Source: Calditerrivibrio nitroreducens DSM 19672 (lineage in GTDB: Bacteria > Chrysiogenota > Deferribacteres > Deferribacterales > Calditerrivibrionaceae). Taken from it: a stretch of DNA of 64,000 bases. The stretch is from NCBI RefSeq assembly GCF_000183405.1, contig NC_014758.1, positions 496,001 through 560,000 on the forward strand, in the 5' to 3' direction. Every line of letters starts with the position of its first letter. Position 1 is the stretch's first letter. The position numbers and the translations under genes were made by a program. Of this stretch, positions 27,081 through 36,643 are shown piece by piece. Below the pieces are notes generated by a model. That model was not told where the DNA came from and made no database searches. It was given only the letters and a program-made list of their open reading frames with translations.

Positions 27081-27233
27081 TATTTTAATATCAGGGGGAG
27101 GGTTTTGTTTTTTAAATTTTATTTTATCTGACTGATAATTATATCACATTTAAAATTTTTTTATATTTACATTGTAAAATTTGAAAATCCTTTTAAAATT
27201 TAATTGTAGCCATTAAATTTCGAGGAGACATAT

Positions 27234-30044
27234 ATGTTAAAATTTAAAAGGGTAGTAATAGTTTGGTTTGCATTTTTTTTCTTGTTTAATTTTTTACCTC
27301 TTACCATATTAGGTAAATCTCTGGAAATTAGTCCTAATTTCGAACCCATCTCCGTGAAAACTTTGAAAAATATTGGACCTGCAAAGTTGCCTGAAATATC
27401 TGTTAGGGCGATTAAAAGTGGTATAAAACCTGCTTTTTTAAAAAATGTAGAGATTAAGCTGACAAAACAGATCAATTGGTTGACGGATGAACAGGCAACT
27501 ATTATAAGAGAAAATGCTGAAAATGGAGTAATAGATGAAAATCTTGTTCCTTTTGTAAAACCTGGAGAAATTTATGCTGATCCAAATTCTTTACTGGCAA
27601 TTAAATTCATAACTGGTGAAAATGGCAAGCTTGTAATCATGGAAGCTGATGATGTCATTGTGGAAGATATATCTATACCAGAACAAAAAGTATTTTTAAA
27701 TGATGCTAATATTGTAAAGCTAACACCAGGAATCAATGCTGTTAGTATGAGAAAAAAATCTTCAGTTATAGAAGGTACTGGATTCACATTTTATTTTGAT
27801 GAACAAAAGAAACTTCCAGGTTACGATAAAGAGGGTAAACTCGTAGAAATAGCATTACAGGGGTTTATAATACTTGATGCTCCCCAGGTGGAAGTTAAAT
27901 ATTCAAAGAATAAGGGGTATAAATTTATTTTTTATGCATCGGAAAATTCTCAAATAAATGTGAAATTTCATGCTGATCTTAAAAAAGATGTTAAAATACC
28001 ACTTTACGAATATAGTATACCCGCTGAGGGGTGTAAGGTTAATATAGGTTTTTATCTGTTCATTGGAGTTGATGGATCTATTAGTCTTACATATACGATA
28101 ACACAAGATGCATCTATTAAAGCAGGGTTATATGGAGATACATCTTATTTTATACCTACCAGTTTTAAAACTGTTAAGGAACTTAATTTCAAACTAAATG
28201 CTGATAATGTTTCATTGACCGCGAATTTAAAGGGTGAAGCGAGCATTCTGGCGGAAGTACTCTTTGAAGTTGTAAATACTGGCAAAATAGTTCTTGATAA
28301 TAGAATAGGTCTGTTGTTGGATGTTAAATCGAGTGTCCAGGGTTCGTCTGATGATTATCTAAAAATAAAAGGTGATGGATTTGTGAAGGTTAGTGGTAAA
28401 ATAAAAGTAAAGTCTTTTGACAAAAGTAAAGATATTTTTGAATACAAATATCCAATTTTCAATTATGTAAAAGAAAGAGCAAGTAATTATCAAATCTCTA
28501 TTTCTGATGCTTGTGCGTATAATGACATCATTAAAGGAAGTATAGTTCAAGACAATCATCCATACGTAGAGAAAGAGATCACTATAAAAATTACTGATAA
28601 CAGTGGAGCGGAAAAAAATTTAACAACTAAGACTGATAAAAATGGAAATTTTTTATTGAGATACAACCTAAAAAAAGGTGACTTTGTGAGTGTTAAAATA
28701 CCTGGTACGTCAAATAGATTTTCTGAAAAGAAAGAAGCAACGTTTCCTTATGATGGGGTTTTTTTGGAGAAAGTTGATTATCTGGAAAATATAGTTAAAG
28801 GTTACGTAAATGCTGGGGATAATATTCCTAACTACAATGGTATAGCTTATATCGTAATAGAAAGAACAAATAATCTACCACTTAATAATTCAGGTGATTT
28901 ATCTATTCCTATTACATATCCCATTAAGTTAAAGATTCAGGTATCAAATGGAGCTTTCCAAATTAGTAATTTCGATATAAGACCTTTTGATAAAGTATAT
29001 GCTTTATTGGAAAGTGAAGGTTTTGTTATTCCGAGCAATAAAATTGAATCATCAGGGATGAATGTCGCAGTTGATGGTGGTTATGTACAGGAACCAAATA
29101 TGTTGAGTTCCCCTAATAGTGTTGTTATTTTTAGTTATGATGGTGCTTCATCACCGTCAATTTATAATCCTAATTTATTTGTCAAGGTATATTATCCTAA
29201 AGGGAATAAAAATAATATAGTGAAAGAATTTAAGTTAAAGCTTAAGAGTGTTCAGGGGGTTAATCAGATAATTTCAAATACTGGTGCATGGGATATGGAA
29301 TTTGGTAATTATATGGAGCAGCTATCAACATCATTTGAAAAATTCAAAGGGACCTATTCCAAAGAAAGCTCTTATATAGACTATCAGGTGTGGGAAGTGG
29401 TAAATTTCTTTGTTGAAGGAAAGAGATTTGAATATGAAAATATTGCCAAGAAATCTGATGATGATAGGAAAAAAAGTATTTTGGGGTATGTGGAAAAGAG
29501 AAATATAAAAGGAAGTAAAAATATTGGATATGATAAGGATATATTCATAAAGGAACAGGATTTTAATGTGGCTCCCATTTCAATAAAAAATTTTACTGCG
29601 GATATTCAGATTAATTATTATAGTTCTCCTATGAACTCCAGTCCAACTTATTACAGGAATGCCAAGTTTACTGTATTAAATGAAAATCAAAAGCTTGATG
29701 GCGGTTTAAATGATGTTGCAATAATATGGAATAAGACGAATAAAACTAAAACAACCAGAAATAATGAGTTTCAAAATTATGAGGCTAGTAGGTATGATCT
29801 TGATGATTATATTCCAGAATTTAAGGATGTTAAGTTTGTGTATAAGTCTGTAGTATCTGTTAATGGTATTTTATGTAATTCGTGGGAGAAATCTTTTAAA
29901 ATAAATCAGTATTCAACAATGAAATTAGAGATTTTTACCAGCAAAGACTCTGGGCTACCTGTTAAAGCTATATTTTATGATGGCAATTTGCAAAAAGTAG
30001 AGGTGATATTTAGTAACTGGCAAAGGGTAACAGAAAAGATCTAA
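27234..30044 (+). CDS. Large secreted protein with repeated beta-sandwich-like domains, unknown function
   Basis: 936 residues; GAGGAGA precedes the ATG. A signal peptide covers about 1-28 (basic start, then a Phe/Leu-rich core). No family is recognised over the full length. The middle (about 420-500) looks like a carboxypeptidase-regulatory/Ig-like domain (SDACAYNDIIKGSIV, then KTDKNGNFLLRYNLKKGD), and the next about 100 residues may be another (DYLENIVKGYVNAGD). The last 70 residues (NGILCNSWEKSFKIN, FTSKDSGLPVKAIFYDGN) resemble the closing strands of LolA-like periplasmic proteins, a weak resemblance. Probably periplasmic or on the surface. Convergent to an RND/outer-membrane operon. Confidence 0.6.
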   Translation: MLKFKRVVIVWFAFFFLFNFLPLTILGKSLEISPNFEPISVKTLKNIGPAKLPEISVRAIKSGIKPAFLKNVEIKLTKQINWLTDEQATIIRENAENGVIDENLVPFVKPGEIYADPNSLLAIKFITGENGKLVIMEADDVIVEDISIPEQKVFLNDANIVKLTPGINAVSMRKKSSVIEGTGFTFYFDEQKKLPGYDKEGKLVEIALQGFIILDAPQVEVKYSKNKGYKFIFYASENSQINVKFHADLKKDVKIPLYEYSIPAEGCKVNIGFYLFIGVDGSISLTYTITQDASIKAGLYGDTSYFIPTSFKTVKELNFKLNADNVSLTANLKGEASILAEVLFEVVNTGKIVLDNRIGLLLDVKSSVQGSSDDYLKIKGDGFVKVSGKIKVKSFDKSKDIFEYKYPIFNYVKERASNYQISISDACAYNDIIKGSIVQDNHPYVEKEITIKITDNSGAEKNLTTKTDKNGNFLLRYNLKKGDFVSVKIPGTSNRFSEKKEATFPYDGVFLEKVDYLENIVKGYVNAGDNIPNYNGIAYIVIERTNNLPLNNSGDLSIPITYPIKLKIQVSNGAFQISNFDIRPFDKVYALLESEGFVIPSNKIESSGMNVAVDGGYVQEPNMLSSPNSVVIFSYDGASSPSIYNPNLFVKVYYPKGNKNNIVKEFKLKLKSVQGVNQIISNTGAWDMEFGNYMEQLSTSFEKFKGTYSKESSYIDYQVWEVVNFFVEGKRFEYENIAKKSDDDRKKSILGYVEKRNIKGSKNIGYDKDIFIKEQDFNVAPISIKNFTADIQINYYSSPMNSSPTYYRNAKFTVLNENQKLDGGLNDVAIIWNKTNKTKTTRNNEFQNYEASRYDLDDYIPEFKDVKFVYKSVVSVNGILCNSWEKSFKINQYSTMKLEIFTSKDSGLPVKAIFYDGNLQKVEVIFSNWQRVTEKI

Positions 30045-30057
30045 GTTCTAATAATAA

Positions 30058-30106
30058 AAGCCTCTCCTGAGGGGTTATGATTATACACTAACCTTAGGGG
30101 AGGCTT
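30058..30106. terminator. Long hairpin between convergent genes
   Basis: AAGCCTCTCC at 30058 pairs with the AGGGGAGGCTT arm ending at 30106, and the inner parts GGGGTTA and TAACC also pair, giving a long imperfect stem. It probably ends the secreted-protein transcript and may serve the opposite strand too. Confidence 0.65.
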
Positions 30107-30166
30107 ATTGATTCTTATAAGTCCTATGATAAGTTTTAATATTTTGTCTATTCGTTTTATAAAGTG

Positions 30167-31549
30167 TTAGAATTTATATTCCACAAAAGTCATGAATCTA
30201 TCATTTTTACGCCATCTACCATAATAACTGTCTTTTGGACCATCAAAGAAATCGAAAAATGCTTTCACATTTACACCTTTATTAAACTTATAAGTTGCGC
30301 CGTAATGATGCATATAGCCACTATCATCGAAGCTTCTTGTGAAGTACCATTCGAAGTTTAATTTTTCGTTTACTTTTGCATTGAATCTACCGAGTATATT
30401 GTTTCTACCTGCTCTTTGATCCTGTGAGCTTCTCTCATAATACTCAGCATATTGTTTATTTATAACTAACTCTCCAGCATATTCAATGGTAGCATCAATT
30501 CTGTCAAGCCATATGTATTGCACCCATTCATCAAGAGTGTACGTGGATCCTACTACATAGTTAAAGAAATCATCATCTTTACCTTGAGGGGAATGTTGAG
30601 CATATCCTTCACCATGAAATTCGAATTTTTTGTATGTAGTGGAAAACCCAGCGCTAGATGAGATAATCATAGGATGTTCTCTATAGTACTTGTTTGAATT
30701 GTCTTGATCTTTTTTTAGCACTGAATAAGGTGAAACACCATAATAGGCTGATAAAAAAAGATCCCACCCTTTTAAAGTCGTTTTAACCCTTCCTAAATAA
30801 CTGAAATTTTTTGGTGTAACATTTACTATTTCTTTATTTATGTCTTTTTCTGATACTCCATCAAATTCTGTAGAACTAGATTCGTTGTCTGTTTCTCCGC
30901 TCCACCTGGTTACTTGGGATGGAACTTTCGACTCATTATAGGCAGGTAAAAAAACAAATGTATAATTAGTATTTTTTTGAAAATAATCTGTCCTTATTTG
31001 CCATAAGCCAATCTCTTTCAAGTCAATAGGGTCATTTCCTTCAACTACCTTAAATCTGTCCGCTGGAGAATACAGGGATGAGACACCAACTCTTATAACT
31101 TTCTTACCAAGAGTCAGTTCCAAATTTCCAAAAGATGATATTGTATTAATTTCTGCCAGTTGTGCGTATCTTCTATATCTGCTGTTGTCTGTAAATTCAT
31201 CTCCAATACCTTTATAGGTATCTTTTTCATTACCATATTCTAACCAGCCCCTAAAATTGAAAATGGTATTTTTTATGCTATATTTTAATTTTGGTTCAAA
31301 CATAATATTTGCAAAATCTTTTCTTTTATCTTTTTCCCCAGTTTTATCCTCAAAATTACTGAGGAAATGGTAATATTTAAAAACAAGGTTAAAATCCATA
31401 CCTGATAATAAAATATCTGTGAATTTTTTATCTTTTGTTTCAACAGCCTTTGGTTCCTTTACCTCAATTTCATTAAAGATATCAAAATCGTCTGCAAATG
31501 ATAGAGTTACAAAAACTAATACAAATATTGGCAAAAAGTATTTCATCAT
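30167..31549 (-). CDS. Outer-membrane beta-barrel protein of an RND/LolA-like operon
   Basis: 460 residues with a signal peptide (about 1-19), a short acidic/lysine linker, then alternating aromatic-rich strands (FKYYHFL, NFRGWLEYG, RRYAQLAEIN) and a C-terminal phenylalanine (FVEYKF), which is the usual outer-membrane barrel end. The GKKVIRVGVSSLYSPADRF segment resembles the DUF1302-type barrels found beside RND permeases. It is 2 bp downstream of the RND gene and likely forms the outer-membrane part of that system. Exact family uncertain. Confidence 0.72.
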   Translation of the reverse strand: MMKYFLPIFVLVFVTLSFADDFDIFNEIEVKEPKAVETKDKKFTDILLSGMDFNLVFKYYHFLSNFEDKTGEKDKRKDFANIMFEPKLKYSIKNTIFNFRGWLEYGNEKDTYKGIGDEFTDNSRYRRYAQLAEINTISSFGNLELTLGKKVIRVGVSSLYSPADRFKVVEGNDPIDLKEIGLWQIRTDYFQKNTNYTFVFLPAYNESKVPSQVTRWSGETDNESSSTEFDGVSEKDINKEIVNVTPKNFSYLGRVKTTLKGWDLFLSAYYGVSPYSVLKKDQDNSNKYYREHPMIISSSAGFSTTYKKFEFHGEGYAQHSPQGKDDDFFNYVVGSTYTLDEWVQYIWLDRIDATIEYAGELVINKQYAEYYERSSQDQRAGRNNILGRFNAKVNEKLNFEWYFTRSFDDSGYMHHYGATYKFNKGVNVKAFFDFFDGPKDSYYGRWRKNDRFMTFVEYKF

Positions 31550-31551
31550 AC

Positions 31552-34281
31552 TTATACTCCTTTGGTAATTTTTTCTGTTGTTTCTTTGAGCCTTATACTC
31601 ATTACCTTAGAAAGATTCATAAAGAATTTTGCTGTAATGTTTGGTAAAAATTTTCTAATCCTTTCCAATGATTCCCAGTCGAATTCTAATGTTAGACAAT
31701 TTGTTTTTGCTACGACATTTGCTGTTCTCTCAATATCTCCACAAAGGGCAATTTCACCGAAAAACTGTCCATCTTCAAAAGTTGTTATTTTTATACTCTC
31801 GCCATTTTCTGTGTTTCTAAAAACATCTGCTTTTCCATCAAGTAATAGATAAAAAGTTCTTTCTTTATCCCCCTGTTTTATAATATATTCCCCTTCTTTA
31901 AATTCTTTCATTTTCGATGACAATACAAGCTTTTTTATCTGCCATTTTTTCATCCCTTCAAAAAGGACTGAATTGAAAACACTTTGTTTCAACTTGATGT
32001 TTAGCATATCCCAAAGGGTAATTAATCTTGTTTTTGATAAAAGCAGGGGTGTTATTATTAGATCTGCAAAAAGTGCAATTACCATGACCATTGCACTTAG
32101 CCACCCAAAATGTATTACGGGTAAAAAATTCGATAAAACAAGTACACTAAAACCAAGTGTTAAAGCTATTGAAGTTGATACAACTGCTCTAACCTCACTA
32201 TGTATTGTCTCTTGAATTGCTAAATCTTGATCATTCATTCTTTTTAGTTCTGAATTATATCTAACCATCAAATGGATAGTATCATCGACTGCTATGCCTA
32301 TAGATATGGCTGCTATCATTGCTGTTCCTACATTTAGATCTATGCCGAAGTATCCCATTGTGCCAAAAGCAAAAAATATAGGTATGATATTTGGGATAAG
32401 ACTTAGTAACCCAGCTTTTATATTTAAAAACAATATAGACATGATAAAAAATATTATAAAAAGTACTAGAGTGATAGACCATGCCTGTCCTATGGCAATT
32501 GTGTCTGCCGCAGAGTTAACAAGCACATTTTCACCTGTAAACTTGATTTTTAGTGAAGAGTCTATGTTGTTTTTTATATAATTCTGAACTTCTTGAATGG
32601 CATTTTTAAGTTCATAAGATGAAGTTAAATTATGTTTGACGATAATATTAGCTTTGCTAAAATCTGCGTTTACGTTGTTTTCAATATCTTTTCTATGGAA
32701 CAGAAGATAATATTGAGCGATAAGTTCTTTGCTTTCTGGAATTACATAAAACTTTTTATTACCTTCATTCATCTCCTGGTTTACTAATGCAATAAAATCA
32801 CTTATACCTATAGACTTAGAAAAATATTTAGTTTCATTTAGGTGGTTTACTATTTTGTATATTTCTTTGAGGTAGTGTGGATTTTTAAATGCACCAGGTT
32901 TACCAGCATCAACAACTATGTAAAAATTTTGTGCCCCAGCCAAATGTTCTTTTACTATATCTGCTCTAAGTCTAATCTCTGAGGTTTTTTTAAAATAACT
33001 TATGGTATCGTTATTAATCCTTAAAAAATTCATCCCAAAACCTATTGCTACTGTGATTACAACTACAACTCCAAAAACAAAACCTCTGTTAAAATATACA
33101 ATTTTTAATCCAAGATTAGCTATTTTTTGAAATATATTTGAATCTGATCTATCAGAATGAGTTGGAGCTTTCAGTGGTCCCCTTAATCTTAACATTGCCG
33201 GTGTATAAAAAACTGTTATTATGAAGTTTGCTATTAAACCAAATGTCGTGACTATACCAAATTGTTTTAAAACTGTAATATCATTTGTTATTATTGATGA
33301 GAATCCAGCAATAGTAGTAAAAGCTGTAAGAAATATAGCGATCCCCATCTTATTTGCCATAAATTCTATTGCAAAATGCCTATCTTGTTTATGTTCAAGT
33401 CCTTCAAAGTATTCTGAGATCATATGTATGTCTTCTGTTGAACCTATAACTATAATAAGAGCTGGAATGATAACTGTGATTATATTTATAGGTATACCAA
33501 TCAAACCCATAAAACCGAATGTCCAAATCACGCTTAAACCAGCCGTTACTAAGGGTGATAAAGCTCCATAAAAAGATCGTAGACTTATAATCACTACTAT
33601 AAATAATACTAAAACTGCTAATGGTACGAGTTTTATTTGATCTTTAATAATATATTCCACCAAACTTTTCTTGAAATAAGGACCACCTATCTGAAAATAC
33701 TCTTCGATTACACCATTTAGTGGTTTAAGAAAGGATTCTATTTCTTTAGATACAAGCGTGTCATAACTTTTAATTTCTGGGTGTTTTTCTATGATGATGT
33801 TTATGGCCATTGCAGTGCCATCTTTGTTTATAAGATTACTGTTCAGTATAGGATTTTCAATTGCATCCCGCTTGGCTTGCAATATTTCTTCTTTTGAAGG
33901 GAGGTTAAAAGGGTCCAAGAAATCCTCAGTAATAAGTCCCCCATCCCTCCACTTTATATTTTTTTGATTATATACAGTTTCGATTTTAGAAATATATTTA
34001 TATTTTTCAAGCTTTTCTAAAACTTCTGATATTGCCTTGATTTTATCTTCACTGAAAAGATTTCTATCTTTTAAAAAAATTATCATCCTGTTGTCTGATC
34101 CGAATTCTTTTATTATTTTTTCGTAATAAGTTTTTTCTGGATCCCCTTTAATCATGAATCCATCAGAAGAAGGGTCTATGACAACTTTTGGAATCTGAGA
34201 AGCAAAGGACAGAGTGATTATAAAAATGACTATTAATACAGCTATGTAATTATTTTTGGCAAATATCAGAAGTTTTTTCAT
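31552..34281 (-). CDS. RND superfamily (MMPL-type) permease with C-terminal cyclic-nucleotide-binding domain
   Basis: 909 residues. Segment 1 (about 10-30), a periplasmic domain (about 40-210), a block of helices (about 215-390), a second periplasmic domain (about 425-590), and a second helix block (about 600-740) give the duplicated RND plan. After it, about 780-890 is a CRP-like cyclic-nucleotide-binding domain: FKEGEYIIKQGD, FYLLLDGKADVF, then FFGEIALCGDIERTANVVA with the phosphate-cassette glutamate and arginine kept. The partners are a LolA-like protein upstream and a barrel downstream, which suggests lipid or lipoprotein transport to the outer membrane rather than drug efflux. Inner membrane; the CNB domain would face the cytoplasm. 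Confidence 0.88.
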   Translation of the reverse strand: MKKLLIFAKNNYIAVLIVIFIITLSFASQIPKVVIDPSSDGFMIKGDPEKTYYEKIIKEFGSDNRMIIFLKDRNLFSEDKIKAISEVLEKLEKYKYISKIETVYNQKNIKWRDGGLITEDFLDPFNLPSKEEILQAKRDAIENPILNSNLINKDGTAMAINIIIEKHPEIKSYDTLVSKEIESFLKPLNGVIEEYFQIGGPYFKKSLVEYIIKDQIKLVPLAVLVLFIVVIISLRSFYGALSPLVTAGLSVIWTFGFMGLIGIPINIITVIIPALIIVIGSTEDIHMISEYFEGLEHKQDRHFAIEFMANKMGIAIFLTAFTTIAGFSSIITNDITVLKQFGIVTTFGLIANFIITVFYTPAMLRLRGPLKAPTHSDRSDSNIFQKIANLGLKIVYFNRGFVFGVVVVITVAIGFGMNFLRINNDTISYFKKTSEIRLRADIVKEHLAGAQNFYIVVDAGKPGAFKNPHYLKEIYKIVNHLNETKYFSKSIGISDFIALVNQEMNEGNKKFYVIPESKELIAQYYLLFHRKDIENNVNADFSKANIIVKHNLTSSYELKNAIQEVQNYIKNNIDSSLKIKFTGENVLVNSAADTIAIGQAWSITLVLFIIFFIMSILFLNIKAGLLSLIPNIIPIFFAFGTMGYFGIDLNVGTAMIAAISIGIAVDDTIHLMVRYNSELKRMNDQDLAIQETIHSEVRAVVSTSIALTLGFSVLVLSNFLPVIHFGWLSAMVMVIALFADLIITPLLLSKTRLITLWDMLNIKLKQSVFNSVLFEGMKKWQIKKLVLSSKMKEFKEGEYIIKQGDKERTFYLLLDGKADVFRNTENGESIKITTFEDGQFFGEIALCGDIERTANVVAKTNCLTLEFDWESLERIRKFLPNITAKFFMNLSKVMSIRLKETTEKITKGV

Positions 34282-34288
34282 TTTTTGC

Positions 34289-35089
34289 CTACTTTAGCTC
34301 AGTATGTAATCCTTTCAAAATAAATCTTTCTGTAAAATTTTCCTCATCGATGTTTGTTGTGGCATCTATTTTAATAGTTTTTATAAGAGTTTTATGTTTT
34401 TCTTTAAAGTTATTCATTATAGTTTTTTCTGCCCTCCAGATAGTTCCTCCGATATTTTTAAAATCAGATGACATCTGAGTTTTAATTAGTTCTCCCTTTC
34501 TATCATAAAATTCTATTTGAACAGTAACATATATATCTTTTGAAACCCATAAGATTCTTTTTGAATAGGCGGTATCTTTTGAATAATTTGCAACTGGAGT
34601 TGCCTCAATTACCCAACAGTCTTTACCTTGTTTATTCTCTTCTCTTAATATTGTATAGTTAAAATTATTAATATCTTCACTAGTCATATCTTCGTATGTG
34701 AAATCAGTACCCATAAAGTAGTTTTTTTTGCTCCCTTTTGCAATTCTTTGCATTTTTCCTAAATTGGGCATGTAAAGCCATTGATCATCATCTCTATCTT
34801 TTTGTTCCCAGGTGAGTAGGGCTGTTCCTTTTATATCAGCTGGAGAAAGAAAAGTAACAATTGCTTTATGCAAATCGTTGCCAACTTCTTTAACTTTGCG
34901 TGTAACCTGCCTTACTTCTTTACTATCATCAGAGTTGACCAAAACCATTTGCTCATAAGAGTATTCATTTTTTGTTTTTTGTCTGTCTTTCTGCGTTTGC
35001 ATAATCTCTTTTCCAGTGGTTGCATATAGCTCGAGGGAAAGAAAAAAAGATATGATTATCACTAAAGAAGCTTTTAATATGTTTGACAT
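34289..35089 (-). CDS. Outer-membrane lipoprotein-sorting-like protein (LolA-like fold, pfam17131-type)
   Basis: 266 residues with a signal peptide (about 1-24). The segment FLSPADIKGTALLTWEQKDRDDDQWLYMPNLGKMQRIA and then KKNYFMGTDFTYEDM is characteristic of the LolA-like family that accompanies RND (COG1033) permeases. It likely binds a lipid or lipidated cargo in the periplasm. It is the first gene of a three-gene operon with the RND permease (7 bp apart) and the barrel protein. AGGAGG precedes the start. Confidence 0.87.
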   Translation of the reverse strand: MSNILKASLVIIISFFLSLELYATTGKEIMQTQKDRQKTKNEYSYEQMVLVNSDDSKEVRQVTRKVKEVGNDLHKAIVTFLSPADIKGTALLTWEQKDRDDDQWLYMPNLGKMQRIAKGSKKNYFMGTDFTYEDMTSEDINNFNYTILREENKQGKDCWVIEATPVANYSKDTAYSKRILWVSKDIYVTVQIEFYDRKGELIKTQMSSDFKNIGGTIWRAEKTIMNNFKEKHKTLIKTIKIDATTNIDEENFTERFILKGLHTELK

Positions 35090-35129
35090 TAAGTCCTCCT
35101 TGTAAGTTGATTTTAAGGTTCTTTAGTTG

Positions 35130-35138
35130 ATTATAACA
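35130..35138 (-). promoter_or_regulatory. Extended -10 promoter of the LolA-like/RND/OMP operon
   Basis: On the minus strand TGTTATAAT joins the extended TGn motif to a perfect TATAAT. No strong -35 is seen, as is usual for extended -10 promoters. The start would be near 35123, about 34 nt before the first gene. Confidence 0.65.
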
Positions 35139-35208
35139 TAAAATGTAAGAAATAAAAGTTTTTTTATTTAAATTTGAGATATTTTTTATGCTGTAAAAAG
35201 AGAATTTT

Positions 35209-35787
35209 TTAATTATTCTTTAAGATGCTTAAGATTTCATACACAGCGTACAGTAGGTTTTCAGTTATTATGTCTGGTTGGATGGGGTTATTTTGATTGG
35301 ACAAAATCTCACCTTTTCCATAACCTGTTCTTACAAGTATCTTTTTTGCACCTATCTTTTCTCCAAGCTCCAGATCAGTCCATTTGTCTCCAATGACAAA
35401 CATTCGATTTTTATCGATCTGAAAATCTCTAAGAGCCTGCTGTATCAGTCCATCTTTTGGTTTTCTACAATCACAATCTATCCCATATAAAGGATGTTTG
35501 GCTTTAGGATAGTGGGGGCAGTAATAGATTCCATCTAAAATTGCACCTTTATTTTTTAAGTCATTAGCCATTTTTTTGTGTATCTCTTTGACAAGCTCTT
35601 CAGAAAAATAGTTCCTCGCTATTCCCCCTTGGTTGGTTACAACGATTACTAATATGTTGTGGATATTCAAAAGTCTTATTGCCTGCGGTACAAAATCGAA
35701 GATTTTAAAGCTATCAATATGATTGATATAGCCTGCCTCTTCATTTATAGTACCGTCTCTATCAATAAATACTACCGATTTTCCCAT
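35209..35787 (-). CDS. gmhB: D-glycero-beta-D-manno-heptose 1,7-bisphosphate 7-phosphatase
   Basis: 192 residues from the ATG at 35787 (GGAG seven bases upstream; an ATG two codons earlier is too close to it). It is a HAD phosphatase with nucleophile motif D9-x-D11 (FIDRDGTINEE), VVTNQGGIAR, the zinc-loop cysteines and histidine (YYCPHYP, CDCRKPKDG) and VIGDKWTDLELG. It makes the heptose precursor for LPS inner core. Last gene of the overlapping LPS operon; it overlaps lpxL by 26 bp. Confidence 0.9.
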   Translation of the reverse strand: MGKSVVFIDRDGTINEEAGYINHIDSFKIFDFVPQAIRLLNIHNILVIVVTNQGGIARNYFSEELVKEIHKKMANDLKNKGAILDGIYYCPHYPKAKHPLYGIDCDCRKPKDGLIQQALRDFQIDKNRMFVIGDKWTDLELGEKIGAKKILVRTGYGKGEILSNQNNPIQPDIITENLLYAVYEILSILKNN

Positions 35788-36643
35788 TTTCATTCTCCAA
35801 AACTCTTTTAAATCTTTTGTTCAATGTAAACCATTGTTCTGGATATTTCCTTATAATATCTTCATAAATTTGATTTATCTGGTACGCCAATTTTTCTGCC
35901 GCAGTGCCATGATCCAATCTTTCATCAGGTTCAATTGGTGGGTATATCTTGATGGTATATTTATCATCTTCCCTTATGAGAAAACCGATAAGTATCAGTG
36001 CACCAATTTTTGATGCATAAATAGGTAGCCCTTTTACAAAAGTGGTTTTTATACCAAAAAAATCTATAAAAAAACAGTTTTTTTCCAGTCCACCCTGATC
36101 AAGTAAAGCCCCCACCGGGATCCCTTTTTTGAAAAATCTCTGAATGCTTACAATTGCGTTTGAATGCGAAATAAAATGTATATTTTCCCCAGTTCTCAGT
36201 CTGTGGAGGATGTCATCTATCTTTTTGCTCCTCGTGGATTTTCCAACAATCGCTATTTTACCTTTTGTGATTGATGAATATACTGCTGGCAAAAACTCCC
36301 ATGATCCTATATGGCCTGTTATCAAAAAGATAGGTTTACATTTTTCTAAAGCTTCTTTTATGTACGTTAGATCGTTTAATCTGATATTTTTAGCAATAAA
36401 TAATTCATCTATTCTGTTGGTATAAAATATCTCCATCATAGATTTAAAGCTATTTTTAAAACTTTCCTTCAGAATCTTTTCATTGAAATTTTCCCCCAAT
36501 GCTATTCTAAGATTTTTTCTGGCAATTCTTCTTCTTCCGGGGAGAAGGTAATATGTAGTTATTCCTAAAACACTTCCGATCATATGGAGTGTTTTAAGAT
36601 TGCATCTGGTTAATAAAAAAACTATTATTTTAATCAATAGCAT
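35762..36643 (-). CDS. Lipid A late acyltransferase (LpxL/HtrB family)
   Basis: 293 residues. An N-terminal hydrophobic anchor, then the acyltransferase motif H-x4-E (GHIGSWEF, about 110), the VGALLDQGG region and a C-terminal QWFTLNKRF. It transfers a secondary acyl chain to lipid A at the inner membrane. Lies between kdtA and gmhB with overlaps of 14 and 26 bp. Confidence 0.88.
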   Translation of the reverse strand: MLLIKIIVFLLTRCNLKTLHMIGSVLGITTYYLLPGRRRIARKNLRIALGENFNEKILKESFKNSFKSMMEIFYTNRIDELFIAKNIRLNDLTYIKEALEKCKPIFLITGHIGSWEFLPAVYSSITKGKIAIVGKSTRSKKIDDILHRLRTGENIHFISHSNAIVSIQRFFKKGIPVGALLDQGGLEKNCFFIDFFGIKTTFVKGLPIYASKIGALILIGFLIREDDKYTIKIYPPIEPDERLDHGTAAEKLAYQINQIYEDIIRKYPEQWFTLNKRFKRVLENENGKIGSIY

